DNA from: Spirochaetes bacterium GWF1_51_8
GTDB taxonomy: Bacteria; Spirochaetota; Brevinematia; Brevinematales; GWF1-51-8
DNA: 46,792 nucleotides
Assembly (NCBI GenBank): GCA_001829415.1
Contig: MIBE01000010.1
Location: 1 to 46,792 of the forward strand
Reading direction: 5' to 3'
Shown: one piece after another, positions 32,654-41,100 of the stretch
How the letters are laid out: every line of letters begins with the position of its first letter
Numbering within the stretch: position 1 is the stretch's first letter
The notes under the pieces: generated by a model
What the model was told of the DNA's origin: nothing
Database searches by the model: none
What the model saw: only the letters and a program-made list of their open reading frames with translations
Position numbers and translations under genes: made by a program

Positions 32654-33830
32654 ACCTATTCCTGAACAAGAAGCAATTCAAGATCGAAACCAACCAAAAA
32701 AGTCGTTTTTTTTCTCGGCGGGTGAAATATCCGGGGACGCCCATGCGGCCGAATTGATCCGCGAGATGGGCAAGCTTGGAGATTTCGAGTTCGCCGGCCT
32801 CGGCGGTAAAAACATGTTCGCGGCGGGACTGCGTTCCGCGTTCGGCGATGTTTCCACCTTGAGCACCGTCGGGTTTGTCGAAACAATCTATTTCCTCGGC
32901 AAAAAAGTTCGTCTCCTGAACCGCGCCCTCGGCTACATCAAACAGAATCCCCCCGACGCTGTCGTCCTGATCGATAACCAGGGTTTCAATATCCTTCTCG
33001 GTCGCGAGGCGAAAAAACTCGGCATCCCGGTGTTTTATTATCTCCCGCCGTCCGTTTCGGTTTGGGCGGAATGGAACGCGCCCAAGGTCGCCGAGATTTG
33101 CGACCACCTGATCTGCAATATCGAAGCCGATACCCATATCTATAGAAAGTTTTCCCGGAATGTGTATTTTCCCGGCAACCCGGTGATCGATAAGATATCC
33201 AGATTCAGTCCCGACCCGGCGTTCCTGCCCAATCTCGGGCTCGATCCGGCGAAGACGACTGTGTCTATTTTCCCCGGGAGCCGTCACCAAGAACTGAAGA
33301 AGCTCCTCAATATCATGCTCGACGCCGCGAAAATCCTGATCGAAAAACACGGGTTTCAGGTGCTATTACCGTTGTCGCACGAGGGCTACCGTGAAAGGAT
33401 AGAGCGCGCGATCGAACGGAAGAAGCTTACCGGTAAGGTGACACTTGTCGCTGACGATCCGTATTCGGTGATGAACGCTTCCGCGGTGAATATTATGGCG
33501 TCCGGTACCGCGACCCTCGAATCGGTCCTGATGCGAAAACCGCCCGTGATCTGTTACCGCATCTTCCCGATTTCGTTCATGATCGGTAAGCGGCTTGTGA
33601 AGAAACAGATGATCGGGCTTCCGAATATCTTTCTCGATAAAAAAGTCTTTCCCGAGCTCCTACAGGGCGCATGCGGTCCGGAAAATATTGTCCGGCATGC
33701 ACTGCGGTTTCTCGATTCCGACGCTGCGTATCATGACGAACTGAACGGTTACTACGGGCTTGTCCGCGGTATGATGGGCGCGCCGGGCGTTTCGCTTCGC
33801 GCCGCGCGGTATATCCTCAAACATCTCTGA
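32631..33830 (+). CDS. lpxB: Lipid-A-disaccharide synthase
   Basis: A 399-residue GT19 glycosyltransferase that joins lipid X and UDP-diacylglucosamine. Hallmarks: FSAGEISGDAHAAELI at the N-terminus, LPPSVSVWAEWN, FPGSRHQELK, and SGTATLESVLMRKPPVICYR. Then come SFMIGKRLVKKQMIGLPNI and PELLQ. The start is taken as GTG 32631, with GAGGGGG upstream; it gives about 23 extra N-terminal residues compared with E. coli, and it overlaps lpxA by 23 bases. ruvX follows after 1 base. Confidence 0.94.
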   Translation: MPPRHPNKPIPEQEAIQDRNQPKKSFFFSAGEISGDAHAAELIREMGKLGDFEFAGLGGKNMFAAGLRSAFGDVSTLSTVGFVETIYFLGKKVRLLNRALGYIKQNPPDAVVLIDNQGFNILLGREAKKLGIPVFYYLPPSVSVWAEWNAPKVAEICDHLICNIEADTHIYRKFSRNVYFPGNPVIDKISRFSPDPAFLPNLGLDPAKTTVSIFPGSRHQELKKLLNIMLDAAKILIEKHGFQVLLPLSHEGYRERIERAIERKKLTGKVTLVADDPYSVMNASAVNIMASGTATLESVLMRKPPVICYRIFPISFMIGKRLVKKQMIGLPNIFLDKKVFPELLQGACGPENIVRHALRFLDSDAAYHDELNGYYGLVRGMMGAPGVSLRAARYILKHL

Positions 33831-33831
33831 T

Positions 33832-34248
33832 ATGGGACGCATCTTAGCCATCGATGTTGGCGAGAAACGGATCGGCCTCGCGGTCTCCGACGACCTCAGA
33901 ATGGTCGCTTCGCCGTTAGATGTCTACCAAAAAAACGGTGATATTTTTATCCGGCTTGAAAAACTCTGCCGTGAATACAAGGTGACAGGGATTGTCCTCG
34001 GCCTGCCTGTCTCGAAGAAGCATATCGAAGCGGAAACAATGGTAAACAAATTCGCCGACGGTTTAAGGATGTCGTTCGCCGAAAAGCTCGATATTGAAAT
34101 CCTGTTTCAGGACGAGAGTTTCAGCTCGGTCTACGCGGAGTCGTGGATGAAAACCGAGGGGTATCACCGAAAAAAAATCCGCTCGGATTCTGACAAATAC
34201 GCGGCGCTGAAAATCCTCGAGGACTATCTGACACGCGGGGCTGAATGA
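33832..34248 (+). CDS. ruvX: Putative Holliday junction resolvase (YqgF/RuvX)
   Basis: A 138-residue RNase H-fold protein. ILAIDVGEKRIGLAVSD gives the first acidic residue, then IVLGLPVSK, ILFQDESFSS and a C-terminal DKYAALKILEDYL (final Asp). RuvX takes part in DNA repair and/or 16S rRNA 5' processing. The start codon begins 1 base after the lpxB stop, so the two are translationally coupled. Confidence 0.93.
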   Translation: MGRILAIDVGEKRIGLAVSDDLRMVASPLDVYQKNGDIFIRLEKLCREYKVTGIVLGLPVSKKHIEAETMVNKFADGLRMSFAEKLDIEILFQDESFSSVYAESWMKTEGYHRKKIRSDSDKYAALKILEDYLTRGAE

Positions 34249-34268
34249 GTGTATTATTTATGAGACAG

Positions 34269-34284
34269 TTAATCAACTGATTAA
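34269..34284. promoter_or_regulatory. Palindrome upstream of the lpxC promoter
   Basis: TTAATCA, 2 bases, TGATTAA: 7-bp perfect arms about 55-70 bases upstream of the -24 element. The position would suit an activator site for a sigma-54 promoter. Confidence 0.4.
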
Positions 34285-34337
34285 AGAAACAGGAAGCCCA
34301 ACTCTTAACCCCATCAAGAAATAACAAAACAGCACGA

Positions 34338-34353
34338 TGGCATAATAATTGCA
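34338..34353 (+). promoter_or_regulatory. Sigma-54-type (-24/-12) promoter of lpxC
   Basis: TGGCATAATAATTGCA has GG and GC at the exact spacing of the RpoN consensus TGGCACGNNNNTTGCW. It lies 31 bases before the lpxC start codon, in the only real gap between ruvX and lpxC. Confidence 0.65.
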
Positions 34354-34384
34354 CTAAGAATGTAACACAGGGTGGGAGTACATC

Positions 34385-35314
34385 ATGCGTATTCAGAATA
34401 CACTTAAAAATAAGATCACGTTCAGAGGCAAGGGGCTGCACAGCGGGAGTATGGGGAATTTGACCCTTCAGCCCGCTCCCGAAGACACCGGTATCGTCTT
34501 TGTTCTCAAGGATGGACGCCAGAAGCAGTTCATCCCATACATCCCGGATAATATCATCGACACACGAAATAATATCACTGTCAGTAACGGTAAAGCGCTT
34601 GTGCGTACGGTCGAGCATCTGGTCGCCGCGCTCTACGGGATGAGGGTGGATAACTGCCTCATCGAGACCGAGATGAACGAGATCCCGATTATGGACGGAA
34701 GCGCGCTCGAGTTTATCGAGGGCATTCAGGAAACCGGGGTGGTCGAGCAGGACAAGGAACGCGAGGAACTCAGGATTGTGAACCCGGTTTGGGTCACCTC
34801 CGAAGACAAGTTTATCGTCGCCCTTCCTTACAACGGCCTCAAGCTCAGCTACACGATCTCCTTCCCCAATTCCCCCATCGGAACCCAGACCTTCAACCTT
34901 GATTTTTCCACGGAATCCTTTTTAAATAAGATCGCGGGCGCGCGTACTTTCGGGTTTATCGAAGACCTCGACTACTACCGGAAGAACGGCCTCGTACTCG
35001 GCGGCGATTTTGACAATGTCCACGTCTTCAGCCGCAAAGAGAACCGTTCGCTCAACAGCCCCCGTTACGACGACGAGCCGGTGCGTCACAAGGTTCTCGA
35101 TCTTGTGGGCGGCATCGCGATGCTGAACTTCGATATTAAAGCGTTTATCATCTCCTATAAGGGCGGTCATACCCTCGATACGCTGTTCGCCCAGAGAGTG
35201 ATGAGCACGATTTCCGGAGTTCAGAAGGTCGGCAATGTCTACTCCTACGGGTCGGACACAAACTACTACTATATGCTTGCCGATATTCTCGATCTGGAAA
35301 AGTATCCTTCATAA
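34385..35314 (+). CDS. lpxC: UDP-3-O-acyl-N-acetylglucosamine deacetylase
   Basis: A 309-residue zinc deacetylase, the committed step of lipid A synthesis. Zinc and catalytic residues are visible: TVEHLVAAL (Glu77, His78), RHKVLDLVGG (His235, Asp239) and GGHTLD (His262); ARTFGF is also conserved. N-terminal QNTLKNKITFRGKGLHSG is typical. The length matches the family. It is set apart from lpxAB-ruvX by 136 bases that hold a sigma-54-like promoter, so it may be regulated separately from the rest of the pathway. Confidence 0.96.
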   Translation: MRIQNTLKNKITFRGKGLHSGSMGNLTLQPAPEDTGIVFVLKDGRQKQFIPYIPDNIIDTRNNITVSNGKALVRTVEHLVAALYGMRVDNCLIETEMNEIPIMDGSALEFIEGIQETGVVEQDKEREELRIVNPVWVTSEDKFIVALPYNGLKLSYTISFPNSPIGTQTFNLDFSTESFLNKIAGARTFGFIEDLDYYRKNGLVLGGDFDNVHVFSRKENRSLNSPRYDDEPVRHKVLDLVGGIAMLNFDIKAFIISYKGGHTLDTLFAQRVMSTISGVQKVGNVYSYGSDTNYYYMLADILDLEKYPS

Positions 35315-35321
35315 TTGAAAT

Positions 35322-35350
35322 TTGACGATTTTTTAGAAAAGTTATATAAT
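35322..35350 (+). promoter_or_regulatory. Promoter of the DUF3800 gene
   Basis: TTGACG (35322-35327), a 17-base spacer and TATAAT (35345-35350). It would start transcription about 70 bases before the start codon at 35426. Confidence 0.7.
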
Positions 35351-35355
35351 AATCT

Positions 35356-35418
35356 GCGGTTGAGAGAGCTGCATAAGCGGTTCGTTGGATAAAATCCACT
35401 CAGCTGCATTTTTTTTGG
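35356..35418 (+). promoter_or_regulatory. Leader with repeats, weak hairpin and T8 run before the DUF3800 gene
   Basis: The leader holds GAGCTGCAT and CAGCTGCAT as direct repeats, TGGAT-AAA-ATCCA as a small hairpin, and AGCTG/CAGCT as a possible outer stem, followed by eight T residues. The T run runs straight into the ribosome binding site GGAG. It could be an attenuator or a short RNA terminator; the stem is weak and no known riboswitch class is recognised. Confidence 0.3.
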
Positions 35419-35425
35419 AGACATA

Positions 35426-36166
35426 ATGTATTTCTTGTATCTTGATGATTCCGGCTCAATAAGAAACACAAATGAAAGTAATTTTGTAATCGGGGGAATA
35501 TCTATATTTGAAAACCACATGCACTGGTTTATCAAAGAGTTGGATGATTTGGCTAAGCAAATTCTTCCCCAAAACCCTCATTCTGTCGAATTCCATGCTT
35601 CGGAAATTTTTTCCCGGCGTATTCCGCCGTGGAACGGAATGTCGAAGCAATCGGCTATTGAAGTAATTAAACAGGTATTGTCTATTGTAGCGAAATCATA
35701 TAGTCAGAATTCCGCGTTTGCATGTGTTGTGCATAAGAAATCGTTTGTAAAATTTGATCTTATGAATCTTGCTTTTGAAAACTTATGCAGTAGATTTGAT
35801 CTAAAATTAAAAAGAATTTATGCGGTTTCCGGAGAGTCCCAACGAGGCTTGATTGTAATGGATAAAAATTCATATGAAGCAGGGCTAAATCTTCTCTCGA
35901 TAAATTTTCGAGAATTAGGTACAAGATGGGGTATTCTTAGAAATATCAGTGAGGTTCCCTATTTCGTTGATTCTCGGGCTTCCCGTTTAGTACAATTAGC
36001 CGATACAATAGCATATTCAGTGTATAGGTACTATGAGGCAAAAGATTTATCCTATCTTGAACCAATATTACCTAAATTCGATTCTGAGGATGATAAAATT
36101 CATGGACTTGTTCACTTGCATAATACCGGGGCTTGTTATTGCCCCGCATGTTTATGCAGACTTTGA
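35426..36166 (+). CDS. DUF3800 domain protein
   Basis: A 246-residue protein of the DUF3800 family. Typical parts are the N-terminal FLYLDDSGS, VEFHASEIF, and the C-terminal YFVDSRASRLVQLADTIAY followed by SVYRYYE. The conserved acidic residues have led to suggestions of an RNase H-like nuclease fold, but the function is unproven. Family members are common on phages and other mobile DNA. The gene is markedly AT-richer than its lpxC and hisIE-like neighbours and has its own consensus promoter. Both facts suggest acquisition into this locus. The last residues include CYCPAC, which may bind a metal. Confidence 0.8.
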   Translation: MYFLYLDDSGSIRNTNESNFVIGGISIFENHMHWFIKELDDLAKQILPQNPHSVEFHASEIFSRRIPPWNGMSKQSAIEVIKQVLSIVAKSYSQNSAFACVVHKKSFVKFDLMNLAFENLCSRFDLKLKRIYAVSGESQRGLIVMDKNSYEAGLNLLSINFRELGTRWGILRNISEVPYFVDSRASRLVQLADTIAYSVYRYYEAKDLSYLEPILPKFDSEDDKIHGLVHLHNTGACYCPACLCRL

Positions 36167-36236
36167 TCTAATAAAGAAAAAATATCTTCCAGTTTTATGA
36201 AATGGGATACTATTCATTATCTTTCCGGAGGCGAAA

Positions 36237-36836
36237 GTGCCCGAGAACAAATTCAGCGTCTGGGGAGACCTCGGTCTTTCCGCGTCCGAAACCCTTTCCG
36301 CGGTCATCCAGGATAAACACTCGAAAAACGTGATCGCCGTGGTCGCCATGGATCGCGAGTCGTGCAGGCTCACCAACGAAACGGGCGACATCCATTACCT
36401 CAAAGGTATCACCGTGGAACCCTACCAGTACGGCGGGAACAACATGTCGTATTTGTCGGTCAGGCTGAACATCGATAAGACCGCGCTCCTGATCGAGACG
36501 GAACTGCCGTTCGGCGTTCAGACTCAAAGCGAGTTCGGGACGATGGAAGCAGATAAGTCTTCTATCCTGAACGCGGTCTACGACGTGATCCGCGAACGGA
36601 AGATGCACCCGCCGGAAAACTCTTATGTGGCGAAAAAGCTCGCCGAGGGTATCGACCGGATATTAAAAAAAATAGGCGAGGAAGCTGGCGAAGTAATTAT
36701 CGCCGCGAAGAACGCCGATCCCGAAGAGATGGGTTGGGAGATGGCCGACCTGATTTTTCATATGTGGCTCGTACTCGGCTTCTACGACCTGACCCCGGAG
36801 ATCGTTTTCGATAAACTGATCGACCGGAGAAAATAA
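36237..36836 (+). CDS. HisIE-like protein: degenerate HisI domain fused to an intact HisE domain
   Basis: A 199-residue protein in the layout of bifunctional HisIE. The C-terminal half (about 125-199) is a phosphoribosyl-ATP pyrophosphatase domain with IGEEAGEVIIAAKN (148-152) and EMADLIFHMW (Glu168, Asp171). The N-terminal half aligns with HisI (AVIQDKHSKNV, then AMDRESCRLTNETG) but has lost the metal and catalytic motifs. The KGETSG region reads EPYQYGGNN, the DCD site reads NID, and the ACHTG...SCF region reads VQTQSEF. Cyclohydrolase activity is therefore unlikely. The start is GTG 36237 after GGAGGCG. No other his genes are nearby. The stop overlaps the next start (TAATG). Confidence 0.8.
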   Translation: MPENKFSVWGDLGLSASETLSAVIQDKHSKNVIAVVAMDRESCRLTNETGDIHYLKGITVEPYQYGGNNMSYLSVRLNIDKTALLIETELPFGVQTQSEFGTMEADKSSILNAVYDVIRERKMHPPENSYVAKKLAEGIDRILKKIGEEAGEVIIAAKNADPEEMGWEMADLIFHMWLVLGFYDLTPEIVFDKLIDRRK

Positions 36837-37213
36837 TGACGAACCGGGGTGTAGTATCGGGCATTCTGACTGTCATACTGTGTATCGGCGCGGGTGTCGC
36901 GGGATATATCGGCCTGTTTGCCGGAAAGCCCACCGCCGCTATCGAAGGCAGGATTACATCGTCGAAACAAGACGTCGCGGCGGGAGAAAGCGCGGATTTC
37001 ATCTTCTTCCCCTCCGCCGCTACAAATAGACTCATTCTGAACTGGGAAATCGTACCCTCCGGCGGCGTGGTTCTCACATCCCCCACTAATTCCGAAGGTA
37101 ACCTGAAAGCCAATGTTTTCTTCAAAGAATCCGGCAGTTATAAGATCAGCGCCGGTGTTCCGGTCGGCGGAAAGAAATGGATCGTTTCCGAATATGTGAT
37201 CGATGTGAAATAA
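36836..37213 (+). CDS. Membrane-anchored beta-sandwich-like protein
   Basis: A 125-residue protein with an N-terminal membrane helix (about 8-30), then a beta-rich domain with Ig/PKD-like features: VAAGESADFIFFPS, ILNWEIVPSGG, and FKESGSYKISAGV. No family recognised. It would sit on the outer face of the inner membrane. It is coupled to the HisIE-like gene by a 1-base overlap and is followed 9 bases later by the mini-RsmE gene. Confidence 0.65.
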   Translation: MTNRGVVSGILTVILCIGAGVAGYIGLFAGKPTAAIEGRITSSKQDVAAGESADFIFFPSAATNRLILNWEIVPSGGVVLTSPTNSEGNLKANVFFKESGSYKISAGVPVGGKKWIVSEYVIDVK

Positions 37214-37222
37214 AGGGGTAAA

Positions 37223-37453
37223 ATGAAAAATCTGATAATCCGCGACGACCAGATATCTCTGGATTTCGCCGTGATCGAGGGCGAAGATTTCAATAGTCTT
37301 ATCTATGCCGAACAGAAAGGGGTAGGGCAAAATATCGACGCGATGGACGAAAAGGGCAATACGCTCACTCTCAGGATCGATTCGATTATCGACGGCCGAA
37401 TGGTAGTCCAGATCACTGAAATGATCCCGCCCGCGAAGAAACCCCGCGCATGA
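37223..37453 (+). CDS. Stand-alone RsmE N-terminal (PUA-like) domain
   Basis: A 76-residue protein that aligns over its full length with the first 76 residues of the RsmE encoded next. Matching blocks: MKNLIIRDDQI with MRRFFIPADSI, DFNSLIY with DFHHLVH, NIDAMDEKGNTLTLRID with TIDAVDGWGNFLKIRID, and ITEMIPPAKK with ILERIPATER. That region of RsmE is the PUA-like RNA-binding domain. Here it stands alone, without the SPOUT methyltransferase domain, and its stop overlaps the rsmE start by 4 bases (ATGA). Ribosome binding site AAAGGGG. It may bind the same RNA or partner RsmE; function untested. Confidence 0.75.
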   Translation: MKNLIIRDDQISLDFAVIEGEDFNSLIYAEQKGVGQNIDAMDEKGNTLTLRIDSIIDGRMVVQITEMIPPAKKPRA

Positions 37454-38181
37454 GGCGTTTTTTTATCCCCGCCGACAGTATCCGGAAAGAACGTGCCCGG
37501 ATCGGCGGTACCGATTTCCATCATCTTGTCCATGTCCTTAGGAAATCCTCCGGCGATACGATCGACGCTGTAGACGGATGGGGCAACTTCCTAAAAATAA
37601 GGATCGATAAGGTCGAGGCCGGTGCGGCAGAAGGAACGATACTCGAACGGATTCCGGCGACCGAGCGAAAGATTTCAGTGACGCTCTATCAGGCGATCCC
37701 GAGGCAGGGAATTTTCGACGATATTGTCGAGAAGGCCGTAGAACTGGGTGTCCGCCGGATCGTGCCGTTAGTGACCGCACGGAGTACTGTACGTTTCGAC
37801 GACGAGCGGGGGGAGAAGAAGCTCGCGAGATGGAGACGGATCGCCGACGAGACGATCAAACGGGTGGGGCGCGCCGACAGCGTGGAAATCCTTCCGGTCA
37901 TTGCCCTTCCGGCAGCACACGAATGCCTAATCGAAGGGTCGTTAAAACTCGCGGCGTGGGAAATGGAACAGGATGTCACATTAAAAAGCATCCTGCATGA
38001 AGAAAACAACCTTTCAGCGGCGGAAGTGTTGATCGGGCCGGAGGGCGGGTTGAGCGAAGAGGAGATCTGGATACTGAAAGAAATGGGCTTCAGGACTGTC
38101 AGTCTCGGGAAACGGATACTCCGCGTGGAGACCGCCGCCGTTTCCGTCCTGTCTAATATATTCTACGAACTGGATTTATAG
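37450..38181 (+). CDS. rsmE: 16S rRNA m3U1498 methyltransferase
   Basis: A 243-residue SPOUT methyltransferase that methylates U1498 of 16S rRNA at N3. The N-terminal PUA-like domain (1-75) is followed by the knotted domain with VTLYQAIPRQ, DDIVEKAVELGV, VLIGPEGGLSEEEI and SLGKRILRVETAA. These are the SAM-binding knot motifs. Normal length. It is preceded directly by a free copy of its N-terminal domain and is convergent with the collar-protein gene, with no gap. Confidence 0.95.
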   Translation: MRRFFIPADSIRKERARIGGTDFHHLVHVLRKSSGDTIDAVDGWGNFLKIRIDKVEAGAAEGTILERIPATERKISVTLYQAIPRQGIFDDIVEKAVELGVRRIVPLVTARSTVRFDDERGEKKLARWRRIADETIKRVGRADSVEILPVIALPAAHECLIEGSLKLAAWEMEQDVTLKSILHEENNLSAAEVLIGPEGGLSEEEIWILKEMGFRTVSLGKRILRVETAAVSVLSNIFYELDL

Positions 38182-41100
38182 CTAAATCCCTTTCAGCAGG
38201 TTCGCCCTGAACTCGTCGATAATGTCCTGGAGCGTCGTCCGCATCGGGATGTCGTCGTCGAACGCAGGCTGCTGTCCTTTCATCGCGGGATTGAGAATAT
38301 ACTTGATATTCGCCTCGCTCTGCCCGTAAACAACCATTATCTTATTCGCCGAGTTCTTGGCATGATAAAAGTCGATCAGCGCGTCCTGCTGGTACTTGTC
38401 CTTATATCCCGCGTATTGGTATGCGTAAATCAGGTTCACAACGCCTTTATTGTTGTAGGCTCTCGCGAGCTGGGAATAGATTTCGATATGCCGCTGGAGT
38501 TCCGGGTTGATATACCCCATTTTCAGCGCGATACTGTCGTAATACTCGATCGCCTTCTCGTACTGGGTTTTCGCGAGACTGTACTTCCCGGTATGGAAAT
38601 ATGCGTTCCCGAGCGCGTAGGACAGGATAGGATTGTACGGCTCGTCGATATACAGGTCCTGCAATTCCAGCGATGCTTTCTCAAAACTTTTCTCACGGTA
38701 ATACAACCACGCGAGATTGTACTGCAGGAGGAAATCCTTCTGGTTTTTCGGCATATAGAAACGCGCGGTCTTGTAAGCCATCAGCGCCTTATCGAGCGAT
38801 TTCGAGGGGTCCGGGAACTGGAGATTGTTGTAGTAGAAGATATGCCCGAGGTTGGCATAAGGCTTGTAGTAGTACGGCGCGAAATTCGTGGCGGTTTCGA
38901 ATTCCCGTTTCGCGAGCTCGATATTGCCCGGCAGGCCTTCGCTGATATAGTAGATTTCGCCCCGGAGGTTGTACGCCTTCCCGTTCTTGTTGTTGAGGAT
39001 GATCGAGTTCGAGGCCGCGATCAATGCGTCGATGAAGTTCATGTTGAGTGTGAGGTGACGGGCGTACTCGTAGTATGCTTCGCTGTATAGGAACTCCTTC
39101 GGAACTGCGGCGCTCTTGAACATTTTTTTATCTTTCTCGGAAGGTTTCTTCGCCTCGTCCTTCTTGGGAAGGTTTTGGTCGATATAGTCGATCAAATTGA
39201 CAAGCACTTCTTTCGCTTCTTTCGGCATACGCTTATCGTTATAGTACTTCGCGAGATGGGTCAGGGTTTCGACGTCGATCGCCTTCGGATCGGCGGCCTT
39301 GATACGGCCGAGGAAATAGGTGATCAGTTCGTCATCCTGCTCGCGGATCGCGATATCGACCTGACGGAACATCGCCGCGACATGTTTATTGTTCTTATCG
39401 AGGAACTCCTGATAGATTTTCGCGGCCTCGGAATAGTACTTCGACTGCTGTGCGGGCTCGGTTAACGTATCGCCCCATTCGATATAGGTCTGCCCCAGAC
39501 GGTCGATGATGTCGAATTCGTCCGGAGACTTCTTCTTTAACGAGTTCAGGAGCGCGACGGCCTTGTCGAACTTCTTGGGATAGATAGTTTTATAGAACTC
39601 CGAGTAATTGAATACCGTCAGTTTATCGAGCGGCTTCTCGACCAGCGCCTGCTGGAACTTCTTTTCCGCGAGGGAGTACTCGTTCTTTTCGAGATAGGCT
39701 ATCGCGAAACGGTTATACCATTCGAGATCGGGGCCGCCTTTATTCTCACCCTCGGTAAACTTCGCCTCGGCGGAGACATAATCGCCCTTTTTCAGATCGG
39801 CGATACCCTCTTCATACGAACGGCTGGCATTACCGGGAACCCAGACCAAGCGCCAGATGAGGATTGCGCCGACAAGCAGCGCGCCGAAAAGGATAGCCGC
39901 GTATTTGGTGATGTTCTGGAGTTCCTTCTGGAATTCCTGGGCCTTACGCGCTTCTTCGGCGAATATCACGCGCCGGGTCTTAGACTTCGGGACCTCGGGG
40001 CGTTCTTCCAACTCTTCATCGATATGTATCTTGTCTTCTGGAACATTGTCTTGTATAAAGTATTTGACCGTCTGCTCGGGCTGTTCGAGGATCAGCATCG
40101 CGACAAGCTGTTCCATGAGGTCGCGCGGCAGGAGTTTGTCGATAAATATTTTTCTTAGTTTCTTGCGGAGTTCGGTGTCCTCGAACATGTTGATCCGGTT
40201 TCGGACACGGAGCGCTTTCGATTCGTCCAGTTCTATATCGTTCTCGCCGGAGAATTGCTGCGGTTTTTGGGTATACTCTTTCTGGGTGAAGGACGGCTGA
40301 GCCGGTACAGCCTCGGGCTCTTCGGATATTTCCTCGGCCTCGCCGAAGCCCTCCATATCCATGCCCATATCCAAATCCATCGAGGGTTCGGATGCGGATG
40401 GTTCTTCCATCGGGAACTCGGGCATTTCGCCGGACGTCTCGCCGAAGTCCATCGAGGGTTCTTCCGGCATTCCCATCTCCGGCTCCATGAGAGCGGAAAG
40501 GTCGTCGGAAGGCGGGGTCTCTTTGTCCATGAACGCCGAGAGATCGGGTTCGGACGATTTCAGGTCCTGGCTTTCTTCCGCGCCGAAGTCCGGCATCTCG
40601 AAGGCGGATTCGTCGAAACCGCCCATTTCTGGCTCGGCGCTTTCTTCCATCGATGGGAAATCGCCCAATTGTATATCTTCCGCCCCGGAGGTGCCCGTTT
40701 CAGTTTCGGCGGGGAAGTCGGGGTGGGAATCGTCGAATAACGCATGCAGGTCGCCGAGCCCGGCCTCGTCATGACTCAGGTCTTTACCCGTCTCGGGAGC
40801 ACCGCCGGGTTCGAGAGGGGGAGCGCCGGTATCGATAACAGGCTTTGACGTCGCGGTTTCCTTATCAGCATCTTCCATATTGAGCTGACCGAGGATGTCG
40901 GAGAACTCGCTCTCCAATTCACCCTGCTCGCTTGTTTCGCCTGAGGTTTCAAAGTCACTTGTTTCATCAAAATTGAAATCCGGCTGCGTCTCCCCGGAGT
41001 CTTCGCCTTCTATTTCATATTCACCGTCATCGGCAAGCTGTTCCGCGTTTTCGTCCATAATGTCCTGAATCAGGTCCTGCGGGCCGCCGCCGGATTGGAA

